DNA of 64,000 bases from Dictyobacter alpinus (GCF_003967575.1 NZ_BIFT01000001.1:5518001-5582000), one strand, 5' to 3'; counted from the first letter of the stretch, positions 16,433 through 25,352 are shown. Notes: generated by a model not told the origin, from the sequence alone. Numbers and translations are program-made.

Positions 16433-17155
16433 ATGCTTTACCAATTATACCTGGAGTCGGGTCCACAACACAAAAAGACGATGATCCATGTATTGGCGCT
16501 GCCTGGCTGTGTGGTGACTGGTCCGACGACTGAGGAGACTATGGCGCGGACACCGGAAGTTATACGGGAGTATTGGCGATTGTTGCAGCGGCATGGGGAG
16601 GCGGTAGAGGTAGATCAAGAGATCCAACTGGAGGTGGCAGAGCATATCACCAAAGGGTCCTGGGTCGGCAATGGAGATCCGGCGCTGGTATGGCCGGGAG
16701 ATCTGGAGCCATTGACAGCGGAGCGGCGCGACGAATGTCTGCGGCGTGCGCAGTGGATGCGCGAGGAGATGATGGTGCTGGTGAAGGATTTAAGCGATGA
16801 GCAGTGGACGGAGAAGCCAGCTACAGGCCGGCCGATTCGCGGGATCCTGGAGCATGTCTTTAACTCCGAGTATTCTTATATTCGAGGCGGCTTTGGCAAG
16901 CTTGAAGGGGTGCCTGGACCCGGCTCGACTGAGCAGATGTCCAGGGACGAGTTTGTCGCCTGGATGGAGTATGTGCGTACACGGGAGAACGAGAAGATCC
17001 AGGCGCTAAGTGAGCAGGAGCTGAGTGAGCAGAGCCAGCATGGCACACAGAGTAAGACAGCCAGCAAGGTGCTGCGGCGCATGTTGGAGCATCAGTGGGA
17101 GCATCTGATGGAGATCAAGACGCGACTGGCGTCGGATCCTCAAGGCAGTATGTGA
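16433..17155 (+). CDS. HicB-like / DinB-like fusion protein
   Basis: A 240-residue protein with two parts. Residues 1-60 (IHVLALPGCVVTGPTTEET, then a helix) have the beta-beta-beta-alpha pattern and the LPGC-x4-G-x-T-xE core of HicB-type antitoxin folds. From about 100 onward (WMREEMMVLVKDLSDEQWT, ILEHVFNSEYSYI, MLEHQWEHLMEI) it is a four-helix DinB_2-like domain with the spaced His residues that bind metal in bacillithiol/mycothiol transferase relatives. No HicA toxin gene is next to it, so the HicB part is probably a sensor or oligomer module. GGAGGG is 8 nt upstream. The AraC gene begins 4 nt after it. Confidence 0.65.
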   Translation: MLYQLYLESGPQHKKTMIHVLALPGCVVTGPTTEETMARTPEVIREYWRLLQRHGEAVEVDQEIQLEVAEHITKGSWVGNGDPALVWPGDLEPLTAERRDECLRRAQWMREEMMVLVKDLSDEQWTEKPATGRPIRGILEHVFNSEYSYIRGGFGKLEGVPGPGSTEQMSRDEFVAWMEYVRTRENEKIQALSEQELSEQSQHGTQSKTASKVLRRMLEHQWEHLMEIKTRLASDPQGSM

Positions 17156-17159
17156 GAGC

Positions 17160-17987
17160 ATGCTTCTCCACTATATTCCTGCCGCGCCGCTAGCGAACTG
17201 GGTGGCATCTTTCTGGCTGTATGAGGGGGCTCCTGCCGCGCATACATTGGAGCGCCGGTTGCCAGATGGAATGATCGAACTGATCATTAATCTGCAAACG
17301 GACAAGGTGCAGGTCGCCGATCCGTGCAGTCCAGATCAGTTGCGGAGCTATTCCGGTGCGGTTATCAGTGGGGCACACACAGCCACAACTCTGATTGTGA
17401 CCAGTTGTATGCTCAACGTTATCGGGGTTGAATTCAAACCAGGCGGGACGCTACCGTTTTTAGGGCGACCAGCCTCGGAAGTACGTGACCAAATGGTCTC
17501 CCTGGAAGATCTGTGGGGAGGATCGGCCCGCGAACTCTACGAGCAATTGCTGGCCGCCGTGAGTACTCAGGAACGCTTTATGGTCCTTGAGCGTGCTCTG
17601 CTCAAGCGCCTCGACGCAGTATACTATCCTCATCCCTCCGTCATCTTTGCCCTCAACCAGATCCAGCAAGCTCCCGTTGACACCAACATCAGCCGCATCG
17701 TCGAGCAGCTCAGCATCAGCCAGAAGCACTTCATCCAGGTCTTTCGAGACGCCATCGGACTCACCCCCAAACAATTTTGCCGCCTCCAACGCTTTCAATG
17801 CCTGCTTGAAGCCATCCAGCCAGAGCCAGTCGATCTCAACTGGGCACAGTTGGCACTGGACTGGGGCTACTTTGACCAGTCACACCTGATCCATGATTTT
17901 CAGACCTTCGCTGGACTCGCACCTGGAGCTTATTTAGCTGGACGTAGCCAGTTTCACAACCATGTGCCACTGCTTGAGCAGGAATAA
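17160..17987 (+). CDS. AraC-family transcriptional regulator
   Basis: A 275-residue regulator. The N-terminal domain (MLLHYIPAAPLANWVASFWLYEG, RRLPDGMIELIINL) is the DUF6597 type found in AraC proteins, and the C-terminal 100 residues hold two helix-turn-helix units (ISRIVEQLSISQKHFIQVF and LALDWGYFDQSHLIHDFQ) typical of HTH_18. It directly follows the DinB-like gene (4-nt gap) and probably regulates it. A terminator overlaps its stop. Confidence 0.85.
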   Translation: MLLHYIPAAPLANWVASFWLYEGAPAAHTLERRLPDGMIELIINLQTDKVQVADPCSPDQLRSYSGAVISGAHTATTLIVTSCMLNVIGVEFKPGGTLPFLGRPASEVRDQMVSLEDLWGGSARELYEQLLAAVSTQERFMVLERALLKRLDAVYYPHPSVIFALNQIQQAPVDTNISRIVEQLSISQKHFIQVFRDAIGLTPKQFCRLQRFQCLLEAIQPEPVDLNWAQLALDWGYFDQSHLIHDFQTFAGLAPGAYLAGRSQFHNHVPLLEQE

Positions 17988-18017
17988 TTTCTACTTCAAG
18001 AGCAGAAATTGTTTTTT
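17986..18017 (+). terminator. Terminator of the DinB/AraC operon
   Basis: AATTTCT (17986-17992) pairs with AGAAATT (18004-18010), 11-nt loop, then G and six T residues. It starts within the AraC stop codon. Confidence 0.8.
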
Positions 18018-18127
18018 GTCGTTTGTATTGTGTATGTAGATAAAATGCTTCGCTCCTCTTTTATAATGAAAAGAGAGGAAATATATTTCCTCTTTCTTGT
18101 TGTTTGAAAAGAATATTAGGAGGAGCT

Positions 18128-18589
18128 ATGAGTTTTTCCAGGGCTTATCGATTGGCATGTGTGCTATTATGCGGCTTTGCCTGCATGGTTCTTTTGAGTG
18201 GGACCGTAGGGGCCCATGAGCGTATGTCGGGTCAGTGTTTGCATGATCTGCGTGAGCTGGCGGCGCATGCCCAGATGGTGCAGAAGATATCCACTTATAA
18301 TAGTGCGGCCTTTGTAATGAACTTCTCCGTGGAGTATCTGAATCCTGACACAGGCGAGACCGGTACTGCTGGTGGAACCGACAACTATCCGGTTGGTCAG
18401 GTACGGACCATTGATCTTGATAGCCTAAGTATTCCTGATGGAGCGTTGGTGCGACCCCATGTCAACGCTATTCTTGGAACCTCAAACTCTGGGGACCGCT
18501 ATGTGCATTACGTGCACGGTAATGGCGGGGTTGGATCGTATCGGGTGACAGGCACGACCTTTAATTATTCGGTCTCGCTCATTCAATAG
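18128..18589 (+). CDS. Secreted protein of unknown function
   Basis: A 153-residue protein. Residues 1-30 are a Sec signal peptide (SRAYRLACVLLCGFACMVLL) with probable cleavage after TVGA, before HERM. The mature part is short on Lys, rich in Gly, Ser, Thr, Tyr and Asn, and has alternating hydrophobic strands (AAFVMNFSVEYLNPDTG, YRVTGTTFNYSVSLIQ), which suggests a small beta-sandwich. I do not recognise the family. AGGAGG is just upstream of the ATG at 18128. It is alone in its transcription unit. Confidence 0.7.
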   Translation: MSFSRAYRLACVLLCGFACMVLLSGTVGAHERMSGQCLHDLRELAAHAQMVQKISTYNSAAFVMNFSVEYLNPDTGETGTAGGTDNYPVGQVRTIDLDSLSIPDGALVRPHVNAILGTSNSGDRYVHYVHGNGGVGSYRVTGTTFNYSVSLIQ

Positions 18590-19011
18590 TATTGTTCAGC
18601 TTTCGTGTTTAGCGGCATGCCGGCCTGGGTGTGGATGATACAGCTCACGTAGCGATATTTCATCTTTGATCATGATCGTGATTGGGTGGGAAAACGTGTG
18701 AAGCGGGTTGGTCGTACGTGAAGTGGCGCCACACGCAAGGCCGGCATGCGGCTTGATCAAAGGTGGTACGTGTTTAGAAAGCAGCGCATGCCTGTGGCGC
18801 CTACACGAATCATGGTTTTTCAAGCATGATTGCTCGGGAACGTGTAAGCACACGAATCATGGGTAGAGGGTGAGTTGGACATGCGGGTACGTTTTTCCTG
18901 GGCAAAGGAAAAGGCATGTATTGGCATGCTTTTTTCCTGTACATATTTCGATGCTGGTTCTACAATTGTAGCATATGCGCTGTCAAGCTTCCGGGTTAGA
19001 AAGAGGAATAG
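18590..19011. other. Repeat-rich intergenic region
   Basis: No convincing gene. It holds an inverted pair GCGGCATGCCGGCCT (18612) / AGGCCGGCATGCGGC (about 18738), GTGGCGCC in both orientations (18722 and 18791), ACACGAATCATGG twice (18803 and 18850), and a terminator-like hairpin with a T run around 18906-18937 (GGCATG/CATGC then TTTTTTCC). Confidence 0.45.
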
Positions 19012-19779
19012 ATGCAGATACATTTTCTTCGTCACACAACTTTTGTTCTTACAATCAACGATAGAAATATAATTATTGATCCTATGCTTAGTCCCGCGCG
19101 GGCCATGGACCCCATTAGAAATGCGGGAAATGACTGGCGTATTCCGATGGTTGAGCTTCCATTAACGGAGGCGGAGTTACATCAGGTGATACAACATATT
19201 GATGCGGTCATGGTGACGCATACCCATATGGATCACTGGGATGCAGCTGCACGGGAACTTTTACCGAAACAGCTGCCTGTTTTTTGCCAGCCTGAAGATC
19301 AAGTGGCTATTGAACAGGCTGGTTTCTCGCAGGTGAGGCCTGTGACTGAGCAATTGGTATGGCAGGGGATACAGATCTCACTTACAGGTGGTCAGCATGG
19401 CAGTGGCGAACTGGGTAAAATGATGGGTCCTGTGTCTGGCTTTGTGCTCAAAGCAGATAATTCTCCAGCGCTCTATATCGCGGGCGATAGCATCTGGTGT
19501 CCTGAGGTGAAGCAGGCTCTGGCACAATTTGCTCCCGAGGTGGTTGTGCTTAATACGGGAGCCGCTACATATGTGACCGGTGGTGGACCGATTACGATGA
19601 ATGAGGATGATGTATGCAGTGTCTGCCGTGCTGTACCAGCTGCGCAGGTGGTGGCCGTGCATATGGAAACGGTCAACCATTGCCTGCTTTCGCGCGCGGC
19701 CTTGCGTACACGCATGCAGGCAGAGGATCTGGCGCAACAGGTACTCATTCCGGATGATGGAGAAAAGCTTGCTTTCTGA
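19012..19779 (+). CDS. UlaG-like MBL-fold metallohydrolase
   Basis: A 255-residue protein of the Beta-lactamase_2 (UlaG/YtnP-like) group. The N-terminus MQIHFLRHTTFVL with a following IIIDPMLSP is typical; the zinc motif is THTHMDHWD, the bridging Asp is in YIAGDSIW, and the last His is in VVAVHMETVNHC. Such proteins hydrolyse lactones or act as nucleases; the substrate is not clear. AGAGGA precedes the ATG. Its downstream side is a copy of the dispersed repeat. Confidence 0.85.
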   Translation: MQIHFLRHTTFVLTINDRNIIIDPMLSPARAMDPIRNAGNDWRIPMVELPLTEAELHQVIQHIDAVMVTHTHMDHWDAAARELLPKQLPVFCQPEDQVAIEQAGFSQVRPVTEQLVWQGIQISLTGGQHGSGELGKMMGPVSGFVLKADNSPALYIAGDSIWCPEVKQALAQFAPEVVVLNTGAATYVTGGGPITMNEDDVCSVCRAVPAAQVVAVHMETVNHCLLSRAALRTRMQAEDLAQQVLIPDDGEKLAF

Positions 19780-19823
19780 AGAGGGGTCCTATCCAGTCCC
19801 ACCACGCTATGGTGGGAGGGAAG

Positions 19824-19985
19824 GTCTCGTTTGGGCACTGCGTGAGGGGAGGTGTCAAGTGATGGGGGGAGAGATCGCGGGGATAGTGGGCCACCATGCT
19901 GCGGCGGGTGGCAAGCGACCGCTGAGGATAGTAACTACGGGGGGGCGTGTTCGTGGTCAGGGGAGGGATCGTTGGGGGATGGGTG
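19824..19985. repeat. Dispersed double-hairpin repeat, copy B
   Basis: Starts TTTGGGCACTGCGTGAGGGG and contains GCCACC/GGTGGC (hairpin 1) and CGACC-GCTGAG followed by GATAG, so hairpin 2 is partly broken here. It ends GGGAGGGATCGTTGGGGGAT, the same as copy A. Fills the gap between the UlaG-like and Rrf2 genes. Confidence 0.75.
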
Positions 19986-20042
19986 GTCTTACTGATGGTT
20001 GGGTTGGCAAAAGATGAATGATAGCTGTTGTGTCAAACAGGC

Positions 20043-20106
20043 TTGACAGGTGTGGGTGGATGTAAGTATAATGCTTACATCTGGTTGTAACAATGTTGAT
20101 TACAGC
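20043..20106 (+). promoter_or_regulatory. Rrf2 promoter with two tandem operators
   Basis: -35 TTGACA (20043-20048), 18-nt spacer, -10 TATAAT (20067-20072), both consensus. GATGTAAG-N7-CTTACATC (20059-20081) is a perfect inverted repeat centred on the -10. A weaker site TGTAAC-N7-ATTACA (20086-20104) follows, with centres about 25 bp apart. A third copy controls the exporter gene. Confidence 0.85.
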
Positions 20107-20154
20107 GGATGATGAAGGCATACAAATGCGTGTGTGAAAGTGAGGAAAAGAGAT

Positions 20155-20628
20155 ATGAGTGCCAATAGTCGTTTAACTTTAGCGATTCATACGCTGACCT
20201 GGATGGCGCAGCCAGCTCACCTGGAGGAATTTTCGTCTTCGGAGCTGATTGCTCATAGTGTCAAGACTAATCCGGTAACGTTGCGAGGGCTATTGGGAAT
20301 GATGGAGGATCAACAGCTGGTGAGCGTTCAGCGTGGCAGTAACGCGGGCTGGAAACTTGCGCGCAGGCCTGAGGAGATCACGCTGCTGGATGTGTATCGC
20401 GCGGTCAAACCAGATCCTCTTTTTTCATTGCACCATACGCCACCGAATCCTCGCTGTGTGATTGGGCATGGTATTCGGCCAGCATTGAACGATGTGTATA
20501 CACGTGCCCAGGAGGCGCTGGATCAGGAATTGGCAAGTACGACTATTGCTGATATGTTGCGTCACACCGTTGATAATTCTCAAGGCAGCGGTACAGGTCT
20601 GTCTGTGCCAGAGACCAGCGTGTCATGA
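20155..20628 (+). CDS. Rrf2-family transcriptional regulator (YwnA-like)
   Basis: A 157-residue winged-helix regulator. The N-terminus MSANSRLTLAIHTLTWMA, the recognition region ELIAHSVKTNPVTLRGLLGMM and the wing VQRGSNAGWKLAR are typical of Rrf2. There is only one Cys (RCVIGHG), so it is not an iron-sulfur type and fits the YwnA-like group. ATG at 20155 is preceded by GAGGAAAAGAG. It almost certainly represses itself and the downstream MFS gene, as both promoters carry its inverted repeat. Confidence 0.85.
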   Translation: MSANSRLTLAIHTLTWMAQPAHLEEFSSSELIAHSVKTNPVTLRGLLGMMEDQQLVSVQRGSNAGWKLARRPEEITLLDVYRAVKPDPLFSLHHTPPNPRCVIGHGIRPALNDVYTRAQEALDQELASTTIADMLRHTVDNSQGSGTGLSVPETSVS

Positions 20629-20636
20629 CACGCTGG
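20615..20636 (+). terminator. Perfect palindrome over the Rrf2 stop codon
   Basis: A 22-bp perfect palindrome (arms CCAGCGTGTCA/TGACACGCTGG) that includes the TGA stop at 20626-20628. There is no T run directly behind it; nine or so T residues come 35 nt later. It may be a weak terminator or an mRNA-end stabiliser. Confidence 0.45.
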
Positions 20637-20685
20637 CATCTGCGCTTATAAACAAGCAATGATAGTGCGTTTTTTTTTGCTCGCC

Positions 20686-20708
20686 GATGTAACAACTTTT
20701 GTTACATC
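20686..20708 (+). promoter_or_regulatory. Rrf2 operator before the MFS exporter
   Basis: GATGTAAC-N7-GTTACATC, the same 8-7-8 design as the site in the Rrf2 promoter, 70 nt before the exporter ATG. Confidence 0.8.
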
Positions 20709-20778
20709 CATGATCAAAAGTTCCTGGTGGGAATAAAACGAAAAAGTTATAACGCGAATAAGAGGAGTATTCTTCCAC

Positions 20779-22023
20779 ATGACTCAAGCTATGGCATCAT
20801 CCGGTCAGCAAGCTGAAGATAAAATTAATCCGCGTATTTTCTTGTTAGCGCTGGGCATGTTCGCATTGGGGACGGATGCGAATGTCGTATCGGGCGTTTT
20901 GCCCGTAATAGCCAGAGATATCGGGGTTGCGGAAGGGCTGGCAGGACAGTTAGTGACGGCCTTTTCACTGACCTATGGTCTGGGTGCGCCCTTCTTTGCG
21001 GCCCTCACAGGTCGGATCGCGCCTAATCGTGTGTTGATCGGTTCCCTGGGTCTCTTTGGACTGGCTAATATTGCTTCGGCGATCTCACCCACGTTTCCAC
21101 TTTTACTACTTACCCGTGTGTTAGCCGGCTGTTTCGCTGCCAGCTATGCGCCGCTTGCCTACTCGGTAGGTGTTTCACTGGCCCCGCCCGCCAAACGTGG
21201 ACAGGCACTGGCCCTGGTTGTAGTTGGACTAACGGTCGCGACTGCGCTAGGTTCACCGCTGGGTACTTATATTGGAGAACATTTTGGCTGGCGCATGTCC
21301 TTTGTCATGGTAGCGGCGCTAGCGGCAGTAGCTTTTCTGGTACTGCTTCTGCGTGGTTTGCCCAGGACTACCACCCCATCCGCGTTATCACTGCAGGCCC
21401 GATTGGCTCCCATTGGGCAGCCACGTGTCATATTAGCCTTACTGCCATCACTGGTATGGAATCTGGGTATTTATACATCTTATACCTACATCGCGCCCCT
21501 CTTGCAGCAGAATCTACATATTATGGAGATTAGCGGCTTGCTGGTCGCCTTTGGCGTGGGCATTGTGTGTGGAAACTTTTCAGGAGGCAGGTTGGCGGAT
21601 CGCTTTGGTCCAAATCGCCTATTGATTGTCGCCTTGATCGTATTAGCAATCATACAAGCCCTACTCTCACTGGCAACCGCGACATTTGTTGGTGCGCTGC
21701 TTATACTCTTCATCTGGGGAGTGACAGGTTCAATGCTCTTTATTCCGCAGCAACATCGGCTCCTGAGTATCGCACCCGAGCACGCGAATGTGATCCTGGC
21801 CCTCAACAATTCCGCCTTCTACCTGGGTATCGCCGGAGGGGCCGCGCTGGGTGGTGTGGCCTTGCGTACCCTGCCCATCACACAGCTCAACTGGATCGGT
21901 GTGGTCGCCGCTCTGCTTGCCCTTGTGTTCCTTGGACTCAGCATCCTCTTGAATGGTCGCCCGGCACCGAAAGGTGAGAATGCGATAGAAGAAGAGAAAG
22001 ATGGTGTGCTCTTGCCCGAGTAA
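20779..22023 (+). CDS. MFS drug/metabolite exporter (AraJ/CmlR-like)
   Basis: A 414-residue 12-TM protein. The opening FLLALGMFALGTDANVVSGVLP and the loop after helix 2 (AALTGRIAPNRVLIGSLGLF) are those of the AraJ/YdhP/chloramphenicol-efflux group. Motif C-like GLTVATALGSPLGTYIG in helix 5 marks an antiporter exporter. AGAGGAG precedes the ATG. Gene and upstream operator place it under the Rrf2 regulator; a toxic small molecule, possibly an electrophile, is the likely inducer and cargo. Confidence 0.85.
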   Translation: MTQAMASSGQQAEDKINPRIFLLALGMFALGTDANVVSGVLPVIARDIGVAEGLAGQLVTAFSLTYGLGAPFFAALTGRIAPNRVLIGSLGLFGLANIASAISPTFPLLLLTRVLAGCFAASYAPLAYSVGVSLAPPAKRGQALALVVVGLTVATALGSPLGTYIGEHFGWRMSFVMVAALAAVAFLVLLLRGLPRTTTPSALSLQARLAPIGQPRVILALLPSLVWNLGIYTSYTYIAPLLQQNLHIMEISGLLVAFGVGIVCGNFSGGRLADRFGPNRLLIVALIVLAIIQALLSLATATFVGALLILFIWGVTGSMLFIPQQHRLLSIAPEHANVILALNNSAFYLGIAGGAALGGVALRTLPITQLNWIGVVAALLALVFLGLSILLNGRPAPKGENAIEEEKDGVLLPE

Positions 22024-22058
22024 AATTTTTGGACATACAGTAATCAAAAAAAGTTTTC

Positions 22059-22109
22059 AATGGGTAGTGGAAAATATTGCGTGAAATGCAGTATTTTCCA
22101 CTACCCATT
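22059..22109. terminator. Long perfect hairpin behind the exporter
   Basis: An 18-bp perfect stem (AATGGGTAGTGGAAAATA at 22059-22076 with its complement at 22092-22109), 15-nt loop. On the minus strand it is followed by a T-rich tract, on the plus strand not, so termination may act from either side. Confidence 0.6.
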
Positions 22110-22459
22110 TCTATGTGAATTCGCGGGACCGAAGGTTCTTCAAGGCACAGTTTTATAAGTTTTGGGGTAGTCAGAAAAAGCGGTGCAATTGAGCTTGTTA
22201 TATGGTCGGTAAAGGTAAAAAAATTGTATAGATGGGTGTGAAATACTTTATACTCTACCTGTCACTGATTGTTGGCTATGCCGATTGCTTGTAATACTTG
22301 CTTGTAATGGTATGTTTGGGGGCGGTTGCTACTGAGTAGTGGTTAGCGGTATTGATGACGATATTTCCATTTTGGGCAAGGGCGTAGAGTCAATTGAATG
22401 GTAAGAGGTGGGATAACTGATGTAGTGGATGTTACGTCGCAGCGATGAGGAGTATATCG
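22110..22459. other. Intergenic leader of the GxGYxYP gene
   Basis: About 350 nt with no gene. TACTTTATACTCTACC near 22243-22260 resembles a -10 region. I see no inverted repeat of note. Confidence 0.35.
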
Positions 22460-24151
22460 ATGGGGAGAACTTTTACGACGCCCATGCTACGCCTGGCGCG
22501 AGTCCTTTTGTGTTTTGGTTTTGTATTGATGGAATTCACTGGAGTCGCCGTTCCCTCACTGGATCGGGCCACGCTCTCGCCCAGCGTGCGGCATGCATTG
22601 GCCCAGAAGTTGCAACTGGGCGATGAGGGTGGGGGGATAAATTGGCCACGCGGGCAGGCCCTGCCATCCTTTGCCAGTCCGCAGTTGCTAGACGTAGCGG
22701 AGGTCAATGATTTGCCCGGAGATCTGTGTTTGATGTTGGCAACCTTACAAGGATTAGTCAACCGATCACGGCCACAGATCTACCTGATGGAAGGTTTGCC
22801 AGCCGAGGGCGTCGCGACCTGGCTCTACAACTTAAGCGTGCCCTATCGGCTCCACAGCGATCCATGGGAAGTAGTGGACAAATACCTCTATGCGGCCCGT
22901 GGCGTGATCGTCTATGATCCAAAAATCATGAATAGCGTCAATGTCGCCACCACCATGGCAGGACTTGATGATGGTCTGGTAGTAAGTCCAGCCCTCTTGA
23001 CGCGCCTGACAGCCGATCCATACAACCTCCCCGTGCTGGCAGACCTGCGCGGAAAATTTAGCAGTAACCTTGAGGCCAACATCTGGCAGGTCCAGCATTT
23101 ATGGCCGCGCGCCTCCCACCGTCTACTGGTCGGACTCCTCCCGACCACGCCCAGCAAACTGGTCGGGCGTGTCACCACCTATGGTTACCTGCGAGATTAC
23201 GCCGTCGCCAACCGCGCCATGGTCTTCTGGTACTCCCTGCTCAATCCAGTTGAAGTCAATTTATTCAAGCGTGTCCTCTCAGGAGTCGAACCGGGCACAC
23301 CCTATATGGGCTGGTACGACAAAGAATTTCGCGGCGTACGCCTGACCTCCAGCTACGGCGTCTACACGCTGGCCGCCGATTACTTCTCCAACCTCACCGT
23401 CTTCTCAGGAGTCAAAGCTCCCACCTTTGTGCAGCAGAGTGTGCCGGCTCCCGCGCTCAAGAAAAAGATTTACGTCACCCTGACCATGAGCGAAGGAGAC
23501 AACCTGCAATACACCCAGCACACCATGCGCAAACTCTGGGAAGATCCGCAGCGCGGCCATGTGCCACTCAACTGGTCACTCAACCCCGTTTTGATAGATG
23601 CCGCCCCCTCGATTTTAAACCATTATCAACTGACCGCCACCGCCAACGACGACCTGATAGCCAGTCCCTCCGGCTCAGGATATTGTTATCCATCCAGCTG
23701 GTCGCCAGGAAACCTGAACAGCTTTTTACAACGCTCAAACACCTACCTGAACCGTACCGGCATGCACGTCATCTTTATCCTTGACAACCAGAGCATGTTA
23801 TCCAACGCAATCGCGCAAGCCTATAGCAAGCAGCTGAACGCCAGCGGCATCCTCCTCAACTGGTGGAACGAGCTTAGCCGGACCTCCATCTCGTCCGGAA
23901 ACCTGCCAGTCTCCACACAAGTCACCGCCGTCGAGCGTGTACAGATGTTACGCGCCATCCGCCAGAGCGCCGCCCACTGGAATCGGAGTAGCCCACTCTT
24001 CATCTCCGCCCTGGCAATTTCCTGGAATCTCACCCCGACCGACATGAAATATGTGGCAGATCACCTGGGATCGGATTATACTGTAGTCAGAGGCGACCAA
24101 TACTTCGAGCTTATCCGTAAAGCGCGCAAATTGCCCGCCTCACGCTACTAA
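22460..24151 (+). CDS. Secreted GxGYxYP-domain protein (putative glycoside hydrolase)
   Basis: A 563-residue protein. Residues 1-33 are a signal peptide (TPMLRLARVLLCFGFVLMEF). The central signature GSGYCYP is the G-x-G-Y-x-Y-P motif that names the family, and the N-terminal part (LCLMLATLQGLVNRSRPQIYL) matches its companion N-domain. The family is predicted to act on polysaccharides by fold similarity, but its chemistry is unproven. ATG at 22460 has GAGGAG 7 nt upstream; an ATG at 22445 has none. The 5' third uses AT-richer codons than the rest. Monocistronic, with its own terminator. Confidence 0.8.
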   Translation: MGRTFTTPMLRLARVLLCFGFVLMEFTGVAVPSLDRATLSPSVRHALAQKLQLGDEGGGINWPRGQALPSFASPQLLDVAEVNDLPGDLCLMLATLQGLVNRSRPQIYLMEGLPAEGVATWLYNLSVPYRLHSDPWEVVDKYLYAARGVIVYDPKIMNSVNVATTMAGLDDGLVVSPALLTRLTADPYNLPVLADLRGKFSSNLEANIWQVQHLWPRASHRLLVGLLPTTPSKLVGRVTTYGYLRDYAVANRAMVFWYSLLNPVEVNLFKRVLSGVEPGTPYMGWYDKEFRGVRLTSSYGVYTLAADYFSNLTVFSGVKAPTFVQQSVPAPALKKKIYVTLTMSEGDNLQYTQHTMRKLWEDPQRGHVPLNWSLNPVLIDAAPSILNHYQLTATANDDLIASPSGSGYCYPSSWSPGNLNSFLQRSNTYLNRTGMHVIFILDNQSMLSNAIAQAYSKQLNASGILLNWWNELSRTSISSGNLPVSTQVTAVERVQMLRAIRQSAAHWNRSSPLFISALAISWNLTPTDMKYVADHLGSDYTVVRGDQYFELIRKARKLPASRY

Positions 24152-24191
24152 GTCCATCTTCATATAGACAAAATTTGTTGTAGAACTGAGA

Positions 24192-24224
24192 GGCGCCAGC
24201 TCGTCTGCCAGGCAAGCTGGCGCC
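24192..24224 (+). terminator. Hairpin after the GxGYxYP gene
   Basis: GGCGCCAGCT (24192-24201) pairs perfectly with AGCTGGCGCC (24215-24224), 13-nt loop. A weak T run (ATAATTTT) follows 10 nt later and merges with the leader of the next gene. Confidence 0.6.
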
Positions 24225-24242
24225 GACAAGAAAGATAATTTT

Positions 24243-25232
24243 ATGCAAGACAAATCTGTAGAGCAAGCAGCGTTAAGTCAATCAACTTCTGGTCGTCCCG
24301 TGCGTGAGCGGGTAGGCCTGGTGATAAACGGCGCAATCGCGTCCAAGGCAGTCCAGGCCATCGTGGAGGCCGAAGCCGCAGGTGTGCGGCAGATCTGGAT
24401 GACCCAGATGCCAGTCGCGCCCGATACCCTGACCACCTTTGCAGCGGCCGCCATGCAGACCAGTGTAATCCGGCTGGGAACCGCAATCGTACCCACCTAT
24501 CCCCGACATCCATTGACCATGGCCATGCAGGCATTAGCAATCCATGACATAGCCCCAGGCCGGCTGCGGTTGGGGATTGGTCCCAGCCACCGACCGACCA
24601 TGGAAGGTATGTATGGATTGTCGATGGAGAAGCCACTGGAGTATCTGCGTGAATATGTCGAGATCGTGCGTGCCGGACTCTGGCAAGGCAAGATCGAGCA
24701 CAAAGGGCGCTACTTCAACGTCTCAGCAGCATTACCACGTACCGCGCAGATCCCGATATTAATCTCGACCCTGCGTGCGGGCGCCTTCCGACTGGCTGGC
24801 GAGATCTCCGATGGAGCCTTACCCTGGCTGTGTCCTATTCCATACCTGCTCAAAACCGGCCTGCCCATCCTGCACGAATCCGCCAAAGAGCAAGGGCGCA
24901 CCCCACCACCGCTCGTCGCCCATGTACTGGTCGCCATGAGCGAAGACAGGTCGGCCGTCATCAGCGCCACACGTAAGCAGATCAGCAACTATGGCAAGCT
25001 CCCCTTCTACGCCAACATGTTCGCCGACGCCGGCTTTCCAGTCGAAGCTGGTGGCATCATGTCAGACGATCTCGTCAACAGCCTGGTGATTTCTGGTAGT
25101 CAAGAAGCGATTGCCCATCGCTTCAACGAACTCCTTGGGAGTGGCCTCGACGAGCTACTGGTATTGCCCGTGGCCGTCCACGATTCTGATGTTGAGCGCA
25201 AGCAGTTAGCCCAATTAATTGGACAACTTTAA
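24243..25232 (+). CDS. LLM-class (F420-type) flavin-dependent oxidoreductase
   Basis: A 329-residue TIM-barrel enzyme. VGLVINGAIASKAVQAIVEAEAAGVRQIWMTQM, cofactor-side RLGTAIVPTYPRHPLTMAMQAL and GRLRLGIGPSHRP are the signatures of luciferase-like monooxygenases, in the sub-group 'TIGR03564 family F420-dependent'. It would transfer hydride between F420 (or FMN) and an organic substrate not identifiable here. The leader has only a weak ribosome site (AAGA). It converges with the esterase gene. Confidence 0.85.
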   Translation: MQDKSVEQAALSQSTSGRPVRERVGLVINGAIASKAVQAIVEAEAAGVRQIWMTQMPVAPDTLTTFAAAAMQTSVIRLGTAIVPTYPRHPLTMAMQALAIHDIAPGRLRLGIGPSHRPTMEGMYGLSMEKPLEYLREYVEIVRAGLWQGKIEHKGRYFNVSAALPRTAQIPILISTLRAGAFRLAGEISDGALPWLCPIPYLLKTGLPILHESAKEQGRTPPPLVAHVLVAMSEDRSAVISATRKQISNYGKLPFYANMFADAGFPVEAGGIMSDDLVNSLVISGSQEAIAHRFNELLGSGLDELLVLPVAVHDSDVERKQLAQLIGQL

Positions 25233-25292
25233 TCTACTGACTGCTTTTTGCATATGAGAAAAGTAGGTTGTAGGAACGTTTGATGAAATGAA

Positions 25293-25340
25293 TGGCCAGC
25301 AACGGCACGATTTTCAATGCTCTCGTGCTGTTCCTGGCCA
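25293..25340. terminator. Bidirectional terminator between convergent genes
   Basis: Outer arms TGGCCAG (25293-25299)/CTGGCCA (25334-25340) and inner arms CGGCACGA/TCGTGCTG separated by a small internal loop. It lies between the LLM gene and the esterase gene, which point at each other. Confidence 0.6.
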
Positions 25341-25352
25341 CCGTTGTATTGA

